Positions 1-6,866 of a stretch of DNA of 19,160 bases are shown piece by piece. How positions within the stretch are numbered: the stretch's first letter is position 1; every line of letters begins with the position of its first letter. The notes under the pieces are model-generated. The model was not told the origin of the DNA, did not search any database, and saw nothing but the letters and a program-made list of their open reading frames with translations. The stretch is from positions 1 through 19,160 of the forward strand of contig JALQXE010000145.1 in the NCBI GenBank assembly GCA_023263235.1, given 5' to 3'. Source of the stretch: Sediminibacterium sp. (GTDB lineage: Bacteria; Bacteroidota; Bacteroidia; Chitinophagales; Chitinophagaceae). The translations under genes were made by a program, and so were the position numbers.

Positions 1-735
1 GATCTCTTCGTCTTGTTCTGGCTTCTTGTAATCACGTACTTCAGTGATGCCAACTATTTTTCTTAACTCAGCTTGCGCTTTAATTTGTTTTTTAATAGCC
101 TCATGTGCTAATTCTAAACACTCCACCAATTCTTCTTCAGAACATTCTTTCGCTTCTCCCTCTACCATCATCAAGTTCTTTTCTGTTGCTGCGATGATGA
201 ATTCTAATTCACATTTTTCTAATTGTGCTTTAGAAGGATTGATTACAAACTTGCCGTCGATCTTTGCAATTCTTACTTCAGAAATAATTTCTTTAATAGG
301 AATATTAGATACCGCTAATGCTGCAGAAGCAGCTAAACATGCTAATGAATCAGGCATTACATTTTCATCAGATGAAACCAATGAAATTAATACTTGCACA
401 TCGCATAAATAATCTTCAGGGAATAATGGTCTTAACGCGCGGTCAATTAAACGACTCGTTAAAATTTCGTAGTCATTTAAACGCGCTTCTCTTTTAAAGA
501 AAGAACCCGGGATACGGCCTGCAGAAGCAAACTTCTCTTGATAGTCCACGCTTAATGGGAAAAAGTCTTGTCCTTCCTTAGGATCTTTATTGGCAACCAC
601 GGTTGCTAATAAAATACAATTTCCTTGTCGAACAGTAACCGCTCCGTCTGCTTGACGCGCTAGTTTACCTGTTTCGATAAATATTTCTTGTCCAGGATTA
701 ACCTCGAACTTTACTGATTTTGGTTGTGATAACAT
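1..735 (-). CDS. pnp: Polynucleotide phosphorylase, N-terminal part (cut by window edge)
   Basis: 3'-to-5' exoribonuclease that degrades RNA with inorganic phosphate and can also add 3' tails; a cytoplasmic trimer. The ATG is at 735-733 and 245 codons are visible of a protein that is usually about 700 residues, so the second RNase PH domain and the KH and S1 domains lie outside the window. The visible part is the first RNase PH domain and the start of the linking helical region. Family signatures are seen: RIPGSFFKRE at residues 74-83 (the RNA-contacting FFRR-type loop) and SRLIDRALRPLFP at 94-106. The gene follows rpsO on the same strand with a 164-base gap, an arrangement known from many bacteria. 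An inverted repeat at 760-800 lies in its leader. The identification is secure; the C-terminal architecture cannot be judged. Confidence 0.96.
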   Translation of the reverse strand, partial: MLSQPKSVKFEVNPGQEIFIETGKLARQADGAVTVRQGNCILLATVVANKDPKEGQDFFPLSVDYQEKFASAGRIPGSFFKREARLNDYEILTSRLIDRALRPLFPEDYLCDVQVLISLVSSDENVMPDSLACLAASAALAVSNIPIKEIISEVRIAKIDGKFVINPSKAQLEKCELEFIIAATEKNLMMVEGEAKECSEEELVECLELAHEAIKKQIKAQAELRKIVGITEVRDYKKPEQDEEI

Positions 736-759
736 TTTTAATTTTTTTGGTGTGAACAA

Positions 760-800
760 TCAATGAAAACATTCATTGTGTTAACTGATGTTTTGATTGA
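760..800 (-). repeat. Inverted repeat in the pnp leader
   Basis: Arms at 760-772 and 788-800 match at 12 of 13 positions and enclose a 15-base loop. The left arm also holds CAATGA (761-766), which can pair with TCATTG (773-778) instead. The two pairings share bases and exclude each other. The repeat ends about 25 bases before the pnp ATG. E. coli pnp is autoregulated through a leader stem, so a control role is conceivable, but only the repeat itself is seen. Confidence 0.5.
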
Positions 801-849
801 ATTTATTTCAAAAACACGCGAAAATAAATAGACCTATATAAACAACTAA

Positions 850-874
850 TCCCAACCGTATTGTACAGTTGGGA
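850..874 (-). terminator. Hairpin between rpsO and pnp (attenuator or processing site)
   Basis: TCCCAACCG (850-858) and CAGTTGGGA (866-874) pair over nine positions around a 7-base loop. The one imperfect position becomes a G-U wobble only in minus-strand RNA, which fits transcription from rpsO towards pnp. The sequence after it is T-rich but broken (ATTAGTTGTTTATATAG), so it is a weak terminator at best. It may let part of the transcription through to pnp, or mark the 3' end of rpsO mRNA. Confidence 0.45.
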
Positions 875-899
875 CAGCTTTTATAAGTAGTTCTTTGAA

Positions 900-1172
900 T
901 TATTTTCTTAGGCCTAATTTTTCAATTAGTGCGCGGTAACCAGTAAGGTTATGTTTTTGTAAATAAACCAATAAACGCTTACGCTGACCCACTAGTTGCA
1001 TTAAACCTCTTTGAGTTGAATGGTCTTTGTGGTTGGCTTTCAAGTGACCTGAAATGTGCGCAATACGCTCAGTTAACATAGCAATTTGTCCTTCGATAGA
1101 ACCAGTGTTAGTTGCTTTGCCACCAAATTCAGCAAAAATGCTTGCTTTCTTTTCTTTTGTTAGTATAGACAT
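900..1172 (-). CDS. rpsO: 30S ribosomal protein S15
   Basis: Primary 16S rRNA-binding protein of the small-subunit platform. It is 90 residues long, against about 89 in the family. Typical segments are visible: a helical N-terminus, GSIEGQIAMLTERI near residues 25-38, HLKANHKDHSTQRGL with the conserved His/Asp/Ser residues, and QRKRLLVYLQKHN followed by a YRALIEKLGLRK tail. The reading frame stays open 12 codons further upstream to an ATG at 1208, but that extension runs through a leader hairpin and gives a non-homologous head (MANCWSQKRRFT). The ATG at 1172 gives the normal family N-terminus (MSILTKEKK). The gene lies between lolA and pnp with its own promoter box at 1233-1240. Confidence 0.97.
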   Translation of the reverse strand: MSILTKEKKASIFAEFGGKATNTGSIEGQIAMLTERIAHISGHLKANHKDHSTQRGLMQLVGQRKRLLVYLQKHNLTGYRALIEKLGLRK

Positions 1173-1189
1173 TGTAAATCTTCTTTTTT

Positions 1190-1208
1190 GTGACCAACAA
1201 TTGGCCAC
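1190..1208 (-). promoter_or_regulatory. Hairpin in rpsO leader, candidate S15 autoregulatory site
   Basis: In minus-strand RNA, GUGGCCAA and UUGGUCAC form eight base pairs, one of them G-U, around a 3-base loop. The hairpin sits 17 bases before the rpsO ATG. Its G-U pair lies next to a C-G pair, giving a 5'-GU-3'/5'-GC-3' step, the motif S15 recognises in 16S rRNA. S15 is known to control its own mRNA through differing leader structures in other bacteria. That this one binds S15 is an inference. Confidence 0.45.
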
Positions 1209-1232
1209 GGTTTTTTTCTTTTATTTCGGCTG

Positions 1233-1264
1233 CAAAGATAAGGGAAATGTCTAATCCTAATCAA
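1233..1264 (-). promoter_or_regulatory. Bacteroidota-type promoter for rpsO
   Basis: Minus-strand TATCTTTG at 1240-1233 matches the TAnnTTTG -7 box exactly. A -33-like ATTG ends at 1262, 21 bases further upstream and inside the 3' end of the lolA-like gene. Transcription should begin near 1228, giving a leader of about 55 bases that contains the hairpin at 1190-1208. Confidence 0.55.
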
Positions 1265-1880
1265 TTATTTCTACGTTTTTTGGGTATTTCCCCTTATTAA
1301 ACTTGAAAACAGCATCATCCACCGAAGCCCCATAGTTGATTGAAACCACCTTTACATCGGTGATATTATTGCTTTTATCAATGATGGTAGCGCTTGAAAG
1401 AGCCGATTTAGTCTTATCTACAATCAAGGTTACCTTTTGAAAGTTTTTACGCTTATCAATAGGTGATAATTCAATGGTTGCTTTAGAGCCATCCTGACTT
1501 AATAGCTTGAAATTGAATTCTTTATCGTAGTTACCTGCTAATAATTTTTGTGGACTTAATGTTTGATCAGCTTCCGCCACACTGGACTTTGTAATGGTAC
1601 TTGAACCATCGTAGTTGTAAATGGTAGAGCCATCACAAATAATCTCAATAGCACCCTGAACCAGCTGATACTTGTCCCCTTTCATCTTTAAGTTTATATT
1701 CTTGGTCCCCATGGACTTGCCTTTGCTGTTTTTTGACACCAATTGCAATTTTACCAATATTCCCTTGGCTTGCTTCACTTTTGTGCCAATTTGGTCTAAA
1801 ACAGTTTTAGCAGCAGGGTCTTTTTGAGCCTGTATACTAGTAAATGTGATAAAGGAAGCTAAAACAAGTAGATATCTCAT
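1257..1880 (-). CDS. LolA-like periplasmic outer-membrane lipoprotein carrier
   Basis: A protein of 207 residues with a signal peptide (MRYLLVLASFITFTSIQAQ, probable cleavage near residue 17-19). The mature part fits the LolA/LolB fold: an amphipathic helix (residues about 22-40, DQIGTKVKQAKGILVKLQ) followed by alternating beta strands, including a KGDKYQLVQGAIEIICDG strand pair and a YNYDGSSTITK strand. LolA proteins shuttle lipoproteins from the LolCDE complex through the periplasm; LolB is not expected in Bacteroidota. It lies directly downstream of ftsK on the same strand, a pairing common in this phylum. Family assignment rests on overall pattern rather than on a catalytic motif, and the exact role is inferred. 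A possible -7 box lies 34 bases upstream at 1915-1922. Confidence 0.8.
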   Translation of the reverse strand: MRYLLVLASFITFTSIQAQKDPAAKTVLDQIGTKVKQAKGILVKLQLVSKNSKGKSMGTKNINLKMKGDKYQLVQGAIEIICDGSTIYNYDGSSTITKSSVAEADQTLSPQKLLAGNYDKEFNFKLLSQDGSKATIELSPIDKRKNFQKVTLIVDKTKSALSSATIIDKSNNITDVKVVSINYGASVDDAVFKFNKGKYPKNVEIID

Positions 1881-1914
1881 TGTATTTGAATAAGGTTATT
1901 GTAAAAAAGTTGGA

Positions 1915-1922
1915 CAAAAATA
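1915..1922 (-). promoter_or_regulatory. Possible -7 promoter box for the lolA-like gene
   Basis: Minus-strand TATTTTTG fits TAnnTTTG and lies in the 94-base gap between ftsK and the lolA-like gene. No good -33 TTTG stands at the usual distance, and such boxes can arise by chance in AT-rich DNA. Confidence 0.35.
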
Positions 1923-1974
1923 AGCAATCCAAGTTTAATGGTTAGCATTTTAACAAACCTTAACGCTTTTGGGT

Positions 1975-4563
1975 TTAAAGGTTTTGAAGGAAATCATACA
2001 ATTCAGCGTCGGTTTTATATAAAACCTCCCTAGGTTTACTACCCTGGCTTGGTCCTACGATACCGGCCGACTCCAACTGATCCATTAAGCGACCTGCACG
2101 ATTGTATCCCAATTTCATTCTTCTTTGAATTAAAGAAGTTGAACCTTGTTGAGCACTCACAATTAATTTAGCAGCGTCTTCAAATAAGGGATCTCTTTCA
2201 TTGGGATCAAAAGCGCCACCTGCTTCCAAATCTTTTTCATCCAAATATTCTGGCAATAAGAAAGCCTGAGGGTATCCTTTTTGTTCAGCGATAAAGGAAC
2301 AAACACGGTCCACTTCGGGTGTATCTACGAATGCACATTGTAAGCGCGTAACCTCACCATTATAAGAAACCAACATATCTCCTTTTCCGATTAATTGTTC
2401 TGCACCCCCCGTATCTAAAATAGTTCGGCTATCAATTTTACTTGAAACCTTAAAGGCAATACGCGCAGGGAAGTTGGCTTTAATTGTACCCGTAATAATG
2501 TTTACAGATGGACGTTGCGTAGCAATGATTAAGTGAATACCTACTGCGCGCGCTAACTGCGCTAAACGCGCAATAGGCATTTCCACTTCCTTGCCTGCGG
2601 TCATAATTAAATCGGCAAACTCATCCACTACTAACACAATGAATGGTAAATATTGATGTCCTTTTTCAGGATTTAATTTGCGAGAAGTAAATTTCTCATT
2701 GTACTCTTTAATATTTCTGCAACCCGCTTCTTTTAATAAGTCATAGCGGTTATCCATTTCAATACACAATGCATTTAAAGTATTAATTACTTTTTTAGTA
2801 TCCGTTATAATTGCGTCTTCTTCACCTGGTAATTTTGCAAGGAAATGTTTTTCAATCACACGGTACAAGCTTAATTCTACTTTTTTAGGATCGACCAAAA
2901 CAAACTTTAATTGAGATGGGTGTTTCTTATATAAAAGAGAAACCAATATTGCATTTAATCCAACCGACTTACCTTGCCCTGTAGCACCTGCCATTAACAA
3001 GTGAGGCATACTTGCCAAGTCCACGATAAAGTTTTCGTTATCAATTTTTTTACCAATCGCAATAGGCAATGAAAAAGTACTGGTTTGAAATTTCTCACTC
3101 GCCAATAAAGTTTTCATACTCACTACCGACTTACGAATATTAGGAACTTCAATACCAATGGTACCCTTACCAGGTATAGGTGCAATTATACGAATGCCCA
3201 ATGCTGCCAAACTTAGAGCAATATCATCCTCTAAGTTTTTAATGCGACTAATTCTTACACCAGGAGCAGGTACTATTTCATATAATGTAACAGTAGGTCC
3301 TACAGTTGCAGAAATTCGCTGAATGGCAATATCGTAATTTTTTAATGTAGCAATGATTTGATTCTTATAGGTCTCTAATTCCTCTGGATCCTGTACAATT
3401 TTTTCAGAACCATGTGTCTCTAATAAATTAATAGAAGGATACTTATAATTTTTTAAATCTAAAGTTGCGTCAAACTTAGTGGCTAAGCTTCCAATTGCTG
3501 CAGCAGTTACAAGTTCTTCTTTAACACCCTCATTCACTTCTAAATCTAAATCTTCCAATAACTCATCATCAAGATCGGTGAAATCAGGGTCGAGGTCCTT
3601 TTCTGAATCAGACGCATTTGTTGCTTCTGCCTCATCATTGTCATTTTGTGCGTCTTCTTCAAGCAATAAAGAAGGTGCTAATTCATCTATAAATAATTTC
3701 CCACCTTCCTCTAACTCATCGGACTCTGGCATAATTACTGAAATCCCATTTTCGGTATTGCTATTATTTTTTAAACGGTTGCCAGTTGGTTGCTCCTCAG
3801 CAACCTGTTCCAGTTCAGTTTCCAATATAGGTTCAGGGTTGTTTAAATCCCATTCCTGACGAATTGCGGGCGCATCAGGTGCATACATACCTTCTTCCTC
3901 ACTAATAAATGGTACTTCTTTTTTCTTAGGCAATAAGAAATCAAAACTAGGAACATTGAAAGAAGGATTGAATCTCCAAACAAAGTAAGCAAAACTACCT
4001 ACAACCAATAAAGCACCTGTCCCAAAGGAACCAATAAATTTAACCATCCAAGTACTTGAATATTCTCCCAAAGCCCCACCCCAGGAAAAAGTAGCACCCT
4101 TGGTGGCAAACGCAAGGCCGGTACTTAACACCAATAATCCAACTAAAACGTACTTAATGTTTCTCCAAATATTAAATATTGGTTTAACAAAAAATAAGTT
4201 CACGCCTAAAACAAATGTAAAAGCGCATAACAAATAAGCAGCCATTCCAAATCCGTTATACACTAACTGATAAGCAATGAATGCTCCAAAATAACCCACT
4301 TGGTTATTTATTTTTACATCCAAATTTGAGAATAAAAGTTTGCGCCAAATTTGTAATTTATCCTGATCGTCCTGCCATGTAAAAAAGTAGGAAGTAAATG
4401 CGATAAATAAGAAAATGGTTAAAAGTAAAAGTGCTATACCTGCAATTTTTGAGGTACGTTCATCTTTCACAACTTCCGTAACGGTTAATGAAGCTTCCGA
4501 ATCGGGATTCAATGCTTCTTCACTTACCTTGGGTTCTTTTTTGCTTCTAAGCTTGTTTACCAT
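1975..4563 (-). CDS. ftsK: FtsK/SpoIIIE-family DNA translocase
   Basis: Septum-anchored ATPase motor that pumps chromosome ends through the closing division septum and directs dimer resolution at dif. The 862 residues show the full layout. Four membrane segments lie at about 40-62, 90-127, 137-154 and 173-196. A low-complexity acidic linker runs from about 211 to 370, rich in Asp/Glu between 300 and 350. The alpha/beta motor spans 380-780, with Walker A GATGQGKS at 526-533, Walker B LVVDE at 644-648 and the ATQRPSV segment at 681-687. A C-terminal winged-helix gamma domain covers about 795-850 (QRRMKLGYNRAGRLMDQLE), which reads the polar KOPS sites and contacts XerD in characterised members. 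The linker is short compared with the E. coli protein. Gene order is DUF423, then ftsK, then lolA. A -7 box ends only 5 bases before the ATG. Confidence 0.96.
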   Translation of the reverse strand: MVNKLRSKKEPKVSEEALNPDSEASLTVTEVVKDERTSKIAGIALLLLTIFLFIAFTSYFFTWQDDQDKLQIWRKLLFSNLDVKINNQVGYFGAFIAYQLVYNGFGMAAYLLCAFTFVLGVNLFFVKPIFNIWRNIKYVLVGLLVLSTGLAFATKGATFSWGGALGEYSSTWMVKFIGSFGTGALLVVGSFAYFVWRFNPSFNVPSFDFLLPKKKEVPFISEEEGMYAPDAPAIRQEWDLNNPEPILETELEQVAEEQPTGNRLKNNSNTENGISVIMPESDELEEGGKLFIDELAPSLLLEEDAQNDNDEAEATNASDSEKDLDPDFTDLDDELLEDLDLEVNEGVKEELVTAAAIGSLATKFDATLDLKNYKYPSINLLETHGSEKIVQDPEELETYKNQIIATLKNYDIAIQRISATVGPTVTLYEIVPAPGVRISRIKNLEDDIALSLAALGIRIIAPIPGKGTIGIEVPNIRKSVVSMKTLLASEKFQTSTFSLPIAIGKKIDNENFIVDLASMPHLLMAGATGQGKSVGLNAILVSLLYKKHPSQLKFVLVDPKKVELSLYRVIEKHFLAKLPGEEDAIITDTKKVINTLNALCIEMDNRYDLLKEAGCRNIKEYNEKFTSRKLNPEKGHQYLPFIVLVVDEFADLIMTAGKEVEMPIARLAQLARAVGIHLIIATQRPSVNIITGTIKANFPARIAFKVSSKIDSRTILDTGGAEQLIGKGDMLVSYNGEVTRLQCAFVDTPEVDRVCSFIAEQKGYPQAFLLPEYLDEKDLEAGGAFDPNERDPLFEDAAKLIVSAQQGSTSLIQRRMKLGYNRAGRLMDQLESAGIVGPSQGSKPREVLYKTDAELYDFLQNL

Positions 4564-4568
4564 AGTAA

Positions 4569-4576
4569 CAAATATA
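4569..4576 (-). promoter_or_regulatory. -7 promoter box abutting the ftsK start
   Basis: Minus-strand TATATTTG matches TAnnTTTG exactly and ends 5 bases before the ftsK ATG (4563). If used, transcription would start at or within a few bases of the start codon, giving a leaderless or nearly leaderless mRNA. No clear -33 TTTG is seen. Confidence 0.45.
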
Positions 4577-4638
4577 AGCCATCCAAATAGTAAGAAAAAG
4601 GAATTTTGGCCAATGTGTAAAATTGAAAAGGGATGCTA

Positions 4639-5052
4639 CTACTTATCCACTTTATGGCCCCAAGTAAGTTTTATCCAGTGGGACCATCCTAATATTAAAA
4701 GTAACCCTCCCACAGGTGTAATGGGGCCTAAAATTTTACTATACGGGAAGCTACACAATGGTTGAAAAGTAAGCAAGTATAAAGAACCACTAAAACATAA
4801 AATTCCCAATAAGAAAAATTTTGCGGTCCACCCAATTCCTTTTTGAAAATTAAAAATGGATGAATTTGCTTGCATGTAAATAGAAAGTAAAATTAAAACC
4901 AATGCATGTATAAACTGATACCTTACACCGGTTTCAAAAATCATCACTTTATCGGCCGGTACTATGTTTTTGAGGGCATGTGCACCAAAAGCACCCAGCA
5001 TAACAGCTATACCCGATAACACTAAACCCCACAATAATACTTTACGATGCAT
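4639..5052 (-). CDS. DUF423 family small integral membrane protein (YgdD-like)
   Basis: A protein of 137 residues made almost entirely of four hydrophobic segments (about 5-24, 45-61, 78-96 and 108-125). The DUF423 marks are present: GAFGAHALK at 20-28, TGVRYQFIHALVL at 41-53 and the GPITPVGGLL turn at 109-118. Members sit in the inner membrane; their biochemical function is not established. The ATG lies inside the 3' end of the shikimate kinase gene (11-base overlap), so the two are almost certainly translated from one mRNA, perhaps with coupled translation. ftsK follows 75 bases downstream. Family assignment is strong; no function is claimed. Confidence 0.9.
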   Translation of the reverse strand: MHRKVLLWGLVLSGIAVMLGAFGAHALKNIVPADKVMIFETGVRYQFIHALVLILLSIYMQANSSIFNFQKGIGWTAKFFLLGILCFSGSLYLLTFQPLCSFPYSKILGPITPVGGLLLILGWSHWIKLTWGHKVDK

Positions 5053-5557
5053 CCTTGATAATTTTTTTGAAAGCTGCTTCGGTAATTTTATCGCCTGTTA
5101 ATTTATAATTAGCCTGTTGATAAAATGGTTGGCGCTCTAATAATTTAGTTTGTAAAAAATTGCCCAATTCTTGATCGTTCAAATGCGCAATTAAAGGGCG
5201 ATGCTCTTTCCCAAAGGACAAACGATGTACTAAGACATCGATGGGTTCATCCAACCAAATGATGATTCCCTCCTTTTTCATAAAATCTATATTGTCCTGA
5301 TTACAAGGAGTGCCGCCTCCCGTAGCCAATACATATTTTTTCTTTTCCTTAAACCACTTTAAAATTTTAGACTCTGTTTTTCTAAAGTATTCTTCTCCGT
5401 CTTCGTTAAAAATTTCGGTAATAGTTTTTTCTTCATTCATCTCAATTAAACTATCCAAATCATACCCAGCGGATTTAATCCACTTAGCAATTTTTTTTGT
5501 CCAAAATGATTTCCCCGAACCCATCATCCCAATTAAAAATATTTTCTCTGCTGCCAT
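5042..5557 (-). CDS. aroK: Shikimate kinase
   Basis: Phosphorylates shikimate to shikimate-3-phosphate with ATP, the fifth step of the chorismate pathway, in the cytoplasm. The 171-residue length is normal. Visible motifs in order: P-loop GMMGSGKS at 10-17; DLD at 33-35, for Mg2+ and shikimate; FRKTES at 58-63, with the shikimate-binding Arg59; the TGGGTP glycine loop at 79-84; a lid region around R120 in HRPL; and ERQPFY at 141-146 with the late conserved Arg. All the expected catalytic residues are present. The stop overlaps the start of the DUF423 gene, and gcdH ends 40 bases upstream, so it may be co-transcribed with both. No other aromatic-pathway gene is nearby. Confidence 0.93.
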   Translation of the reverse strand: MAAEKIFLIGMMGSGKSFWTKKIAKWIKSAGYDLDSLIEMNEEKTITEIFNEDGEEYFRKTESKILKWFKEKKKYVLATGGGTPCNQDNIDFMKKEGIIIWLDEPIDVLVHRLSFGKEHRPLIAHLNDQELGNFLQTKLLERQPFYQQANYKLTGDKITEAAFKKIIKDAS

Positions 5558-5597
5558 AATCCTTCAATAATCATCTAATAAAATAAACCAATAATAC

Positions 5598-6782
5598 TTA
5601 TTTAAAAGCATTCAAGCCTGTAATATCCATTCCTGTAATTAACAAATGAATATCGTGTGTTCCTTCATACGTAATTACACTCTCTAAGTTCATCATATGA
5701 CGCATAACAGAATACTCTCCTGTAATACCCATGCCCCCAAGCATTTGTCTGGCATCACGGGCAATTTGAGTGGCAATTTCACAGCTGTTTCTTTTGGCCA
5801 TACTTACTTGACTAGGTGTTGCTCTTCCCTCGTTCATTAAAACACCTAAACGCCAAATCAATAATTGCCCCTTGGTAATTTCAGTTAACATTTCGGCCAA
5901 CTTTTTTTGTTGCAACTGAAATCCTGCGATAGGCTTACCAAATTGAACACGCTCTTTACTATATCTTAATGCTGTATCATAACAATCCATAGCAGCACCT
6001 AAAGCGCCCCAAGCAATGCCATATCTAGCTTTGCTTAAACAACTTAAAGGACCTTTTAAACCTGTTATGTTTGGTAAAATATTTTCCTTAGGTACTTTAA
6101 CATTGTCAAAAACCAATTCCCCTGTAGCACTCGCTCTTAAACTCCATTTATTATGTGTGGTTGGCGTAGTAAATCCTTCCATCCCTCTTTCTACAATAAC
6201 ACCCACTATTTTTCCTTCCTCATTCTTAGCCCAAACCACTGCCACTTGAGCAAAAGGTGCATTACTAATCCACATTTTAGCGCCATTCAAAATAACATGA
6301 TCACCAGCATCCTTAATATTCGTTAACATGCCGGCAGGATCTGATCCGTGATTAGGCTCGGTTAAACCAAAACAACCTAACCATTCACCACTAGCGAGTT
6401 TTGGTAAATATTTTTTCTTTTGTGCTTCGCTACCATATGCATGAATAGGAAACATTACTAAAGAACCTTGCACACTTGCTGTACTGCGAACACCACTATC
6501 TCCTCTTTCCAATTCTTGCATCATGATACCATAACTGATATAATCCAAACCACCACCCCCATATTCAACTGGAACAGTTGGGCCAAAACATCCAAGGTCT
6601 CCTAATTGCTTAACTATGTGCTGAGGAAATTCAGCTTTTTGAGCATAGTCCTCTATGATAGGAGAAATTTCTTTTTTAACATAATCGCGCACTGCTGTTC
6701 TCACCATTAAATGCTCCTCATTAAGCAATTCGTCTAATTGATAATAATCAGGTGACTCAAACAAATCCATTCTTACTGCCAT
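5598..6782 (-). CDS. gcdH: Acyl-CoA dehydrogenase, glutaryl-CoA dehydrogenase type
   Basis: FAD enzyme of lysine/tryptophan breakdown that oxidises and decarboxylates glutaryl-CoA to crotonyl-CoA. The 394-residue protein has the three-part acyl-CoA dehydrogenase layout. An N-terminal helical domain includes VRSTASVQGSLVM at 98-110, the segment that in glutaryl-CoA dehydrogenases carries the substrate-recognising Arg and Ser. A middle beta domain has LGCFGLTEPNHGSDP at 135-149 and WISN at 171-174. A C-terminal helical domain includes RYGIAWGALGAA at 253-264, RVQFGKPI at 278-285, and the catalytic base Glu373 in TYEGTHDIH. These details favour glutaryl-CoA over butyryl- or isovaleryl-CoA dehydrogenase, though substrate cannot be proven from sequence. 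A second Met at position 5 is an alternative start. It is the first gene of the leftward run, with a -7 box at 6813-6820. Confidence 0.85.
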   Translation of the reverse strand: MAVRMDLFESPDYYQLDELLNEEHLMVRTAVRDYVKKEISPIIEDYAQKAEFPQHIVKQLGDLGCFGPTVPVEYGGGGLDYISYGIMMQELERGDSGVRSTASVQGSLVMFPIHAYGSEAQKKKYLPKLASGEWLGCFGLTEPNHGSDPAGMLTNIKDAGDHVILNGAKMWISNAPFAQVAVVWAKNEEGKIVGVIVERGMEGFTTPTTHNKWSLRASATGELVFDNVKVPKENILPNITGLKGPLSCLSKARYGIAWGALGAAMDCYDTALRYSKERVQFGKPIAGFQLQQKKLAEMLTEITKGQLLIWRLGVLMNEGRATPSQVSMAKRNSCEIATQIARDARQMLGGMGITGEYSVMRHMMNLESVITYEGTHDIHLLITGMDITGLNAFK

Positions 6783-6812
6783 AACTTAAAATTTTATGTA
6801 AACAATCCTACC

Positions 6813-6820
6813 CAAAGATA
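6813..6820 (-). promoter_or_regulatory. -7 promoter box for gcdH
   Basis: Minus-strand TATCTTTG is an exact TAnnTTTG match (the same octamer as at rpsO), 30 bases before the gcdH ATG in the 84-base divergent region shared with the symporter gene. The -33 side is weak. Confidence 0.5.
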
Positions 6821-6841
6821 ACTATAAGTACCTAAAAAAAG

Positions 6842-6849
6842 TATATTTA
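6842..6849 (+). promoter_or_regulatory. Possible -7 promoter box for the dicarboxylate symporter
   Basis: TATATTTA differs from TAnnTTTG at the last base and lies 17 bases before the ATG at 6867. No -33 TTTG is found at the right distance, so this is a weak call made mainly from position. Confidence 0.3.
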
Positions 6850-6866
6850 CCCATACAATACAAGTA

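Noticed and set aside
44..412. Plus-strand ORF of 122 codons at the left edge
   Set aside because: It lies entirely antisense to pnp, whose protein has clear family motifs; the antisense translation shows no recognisable pattern.
1173..1208. Twelve-codon N-terminal extension of rpsO from the ATG at 1208
   Set aside because: It runs through a leader hairpin, has no similarity to S15 N-termini, and the ATG at 1172 gives the normal family length.
3479..3859. Plus-strand Ser-rich ORF of 126 codons
   Set aside because: It is the antisense shadow of the acidic linker of FtsK; Asp/Glu/Ser-coding runs read as Ser-rich on the other strand.
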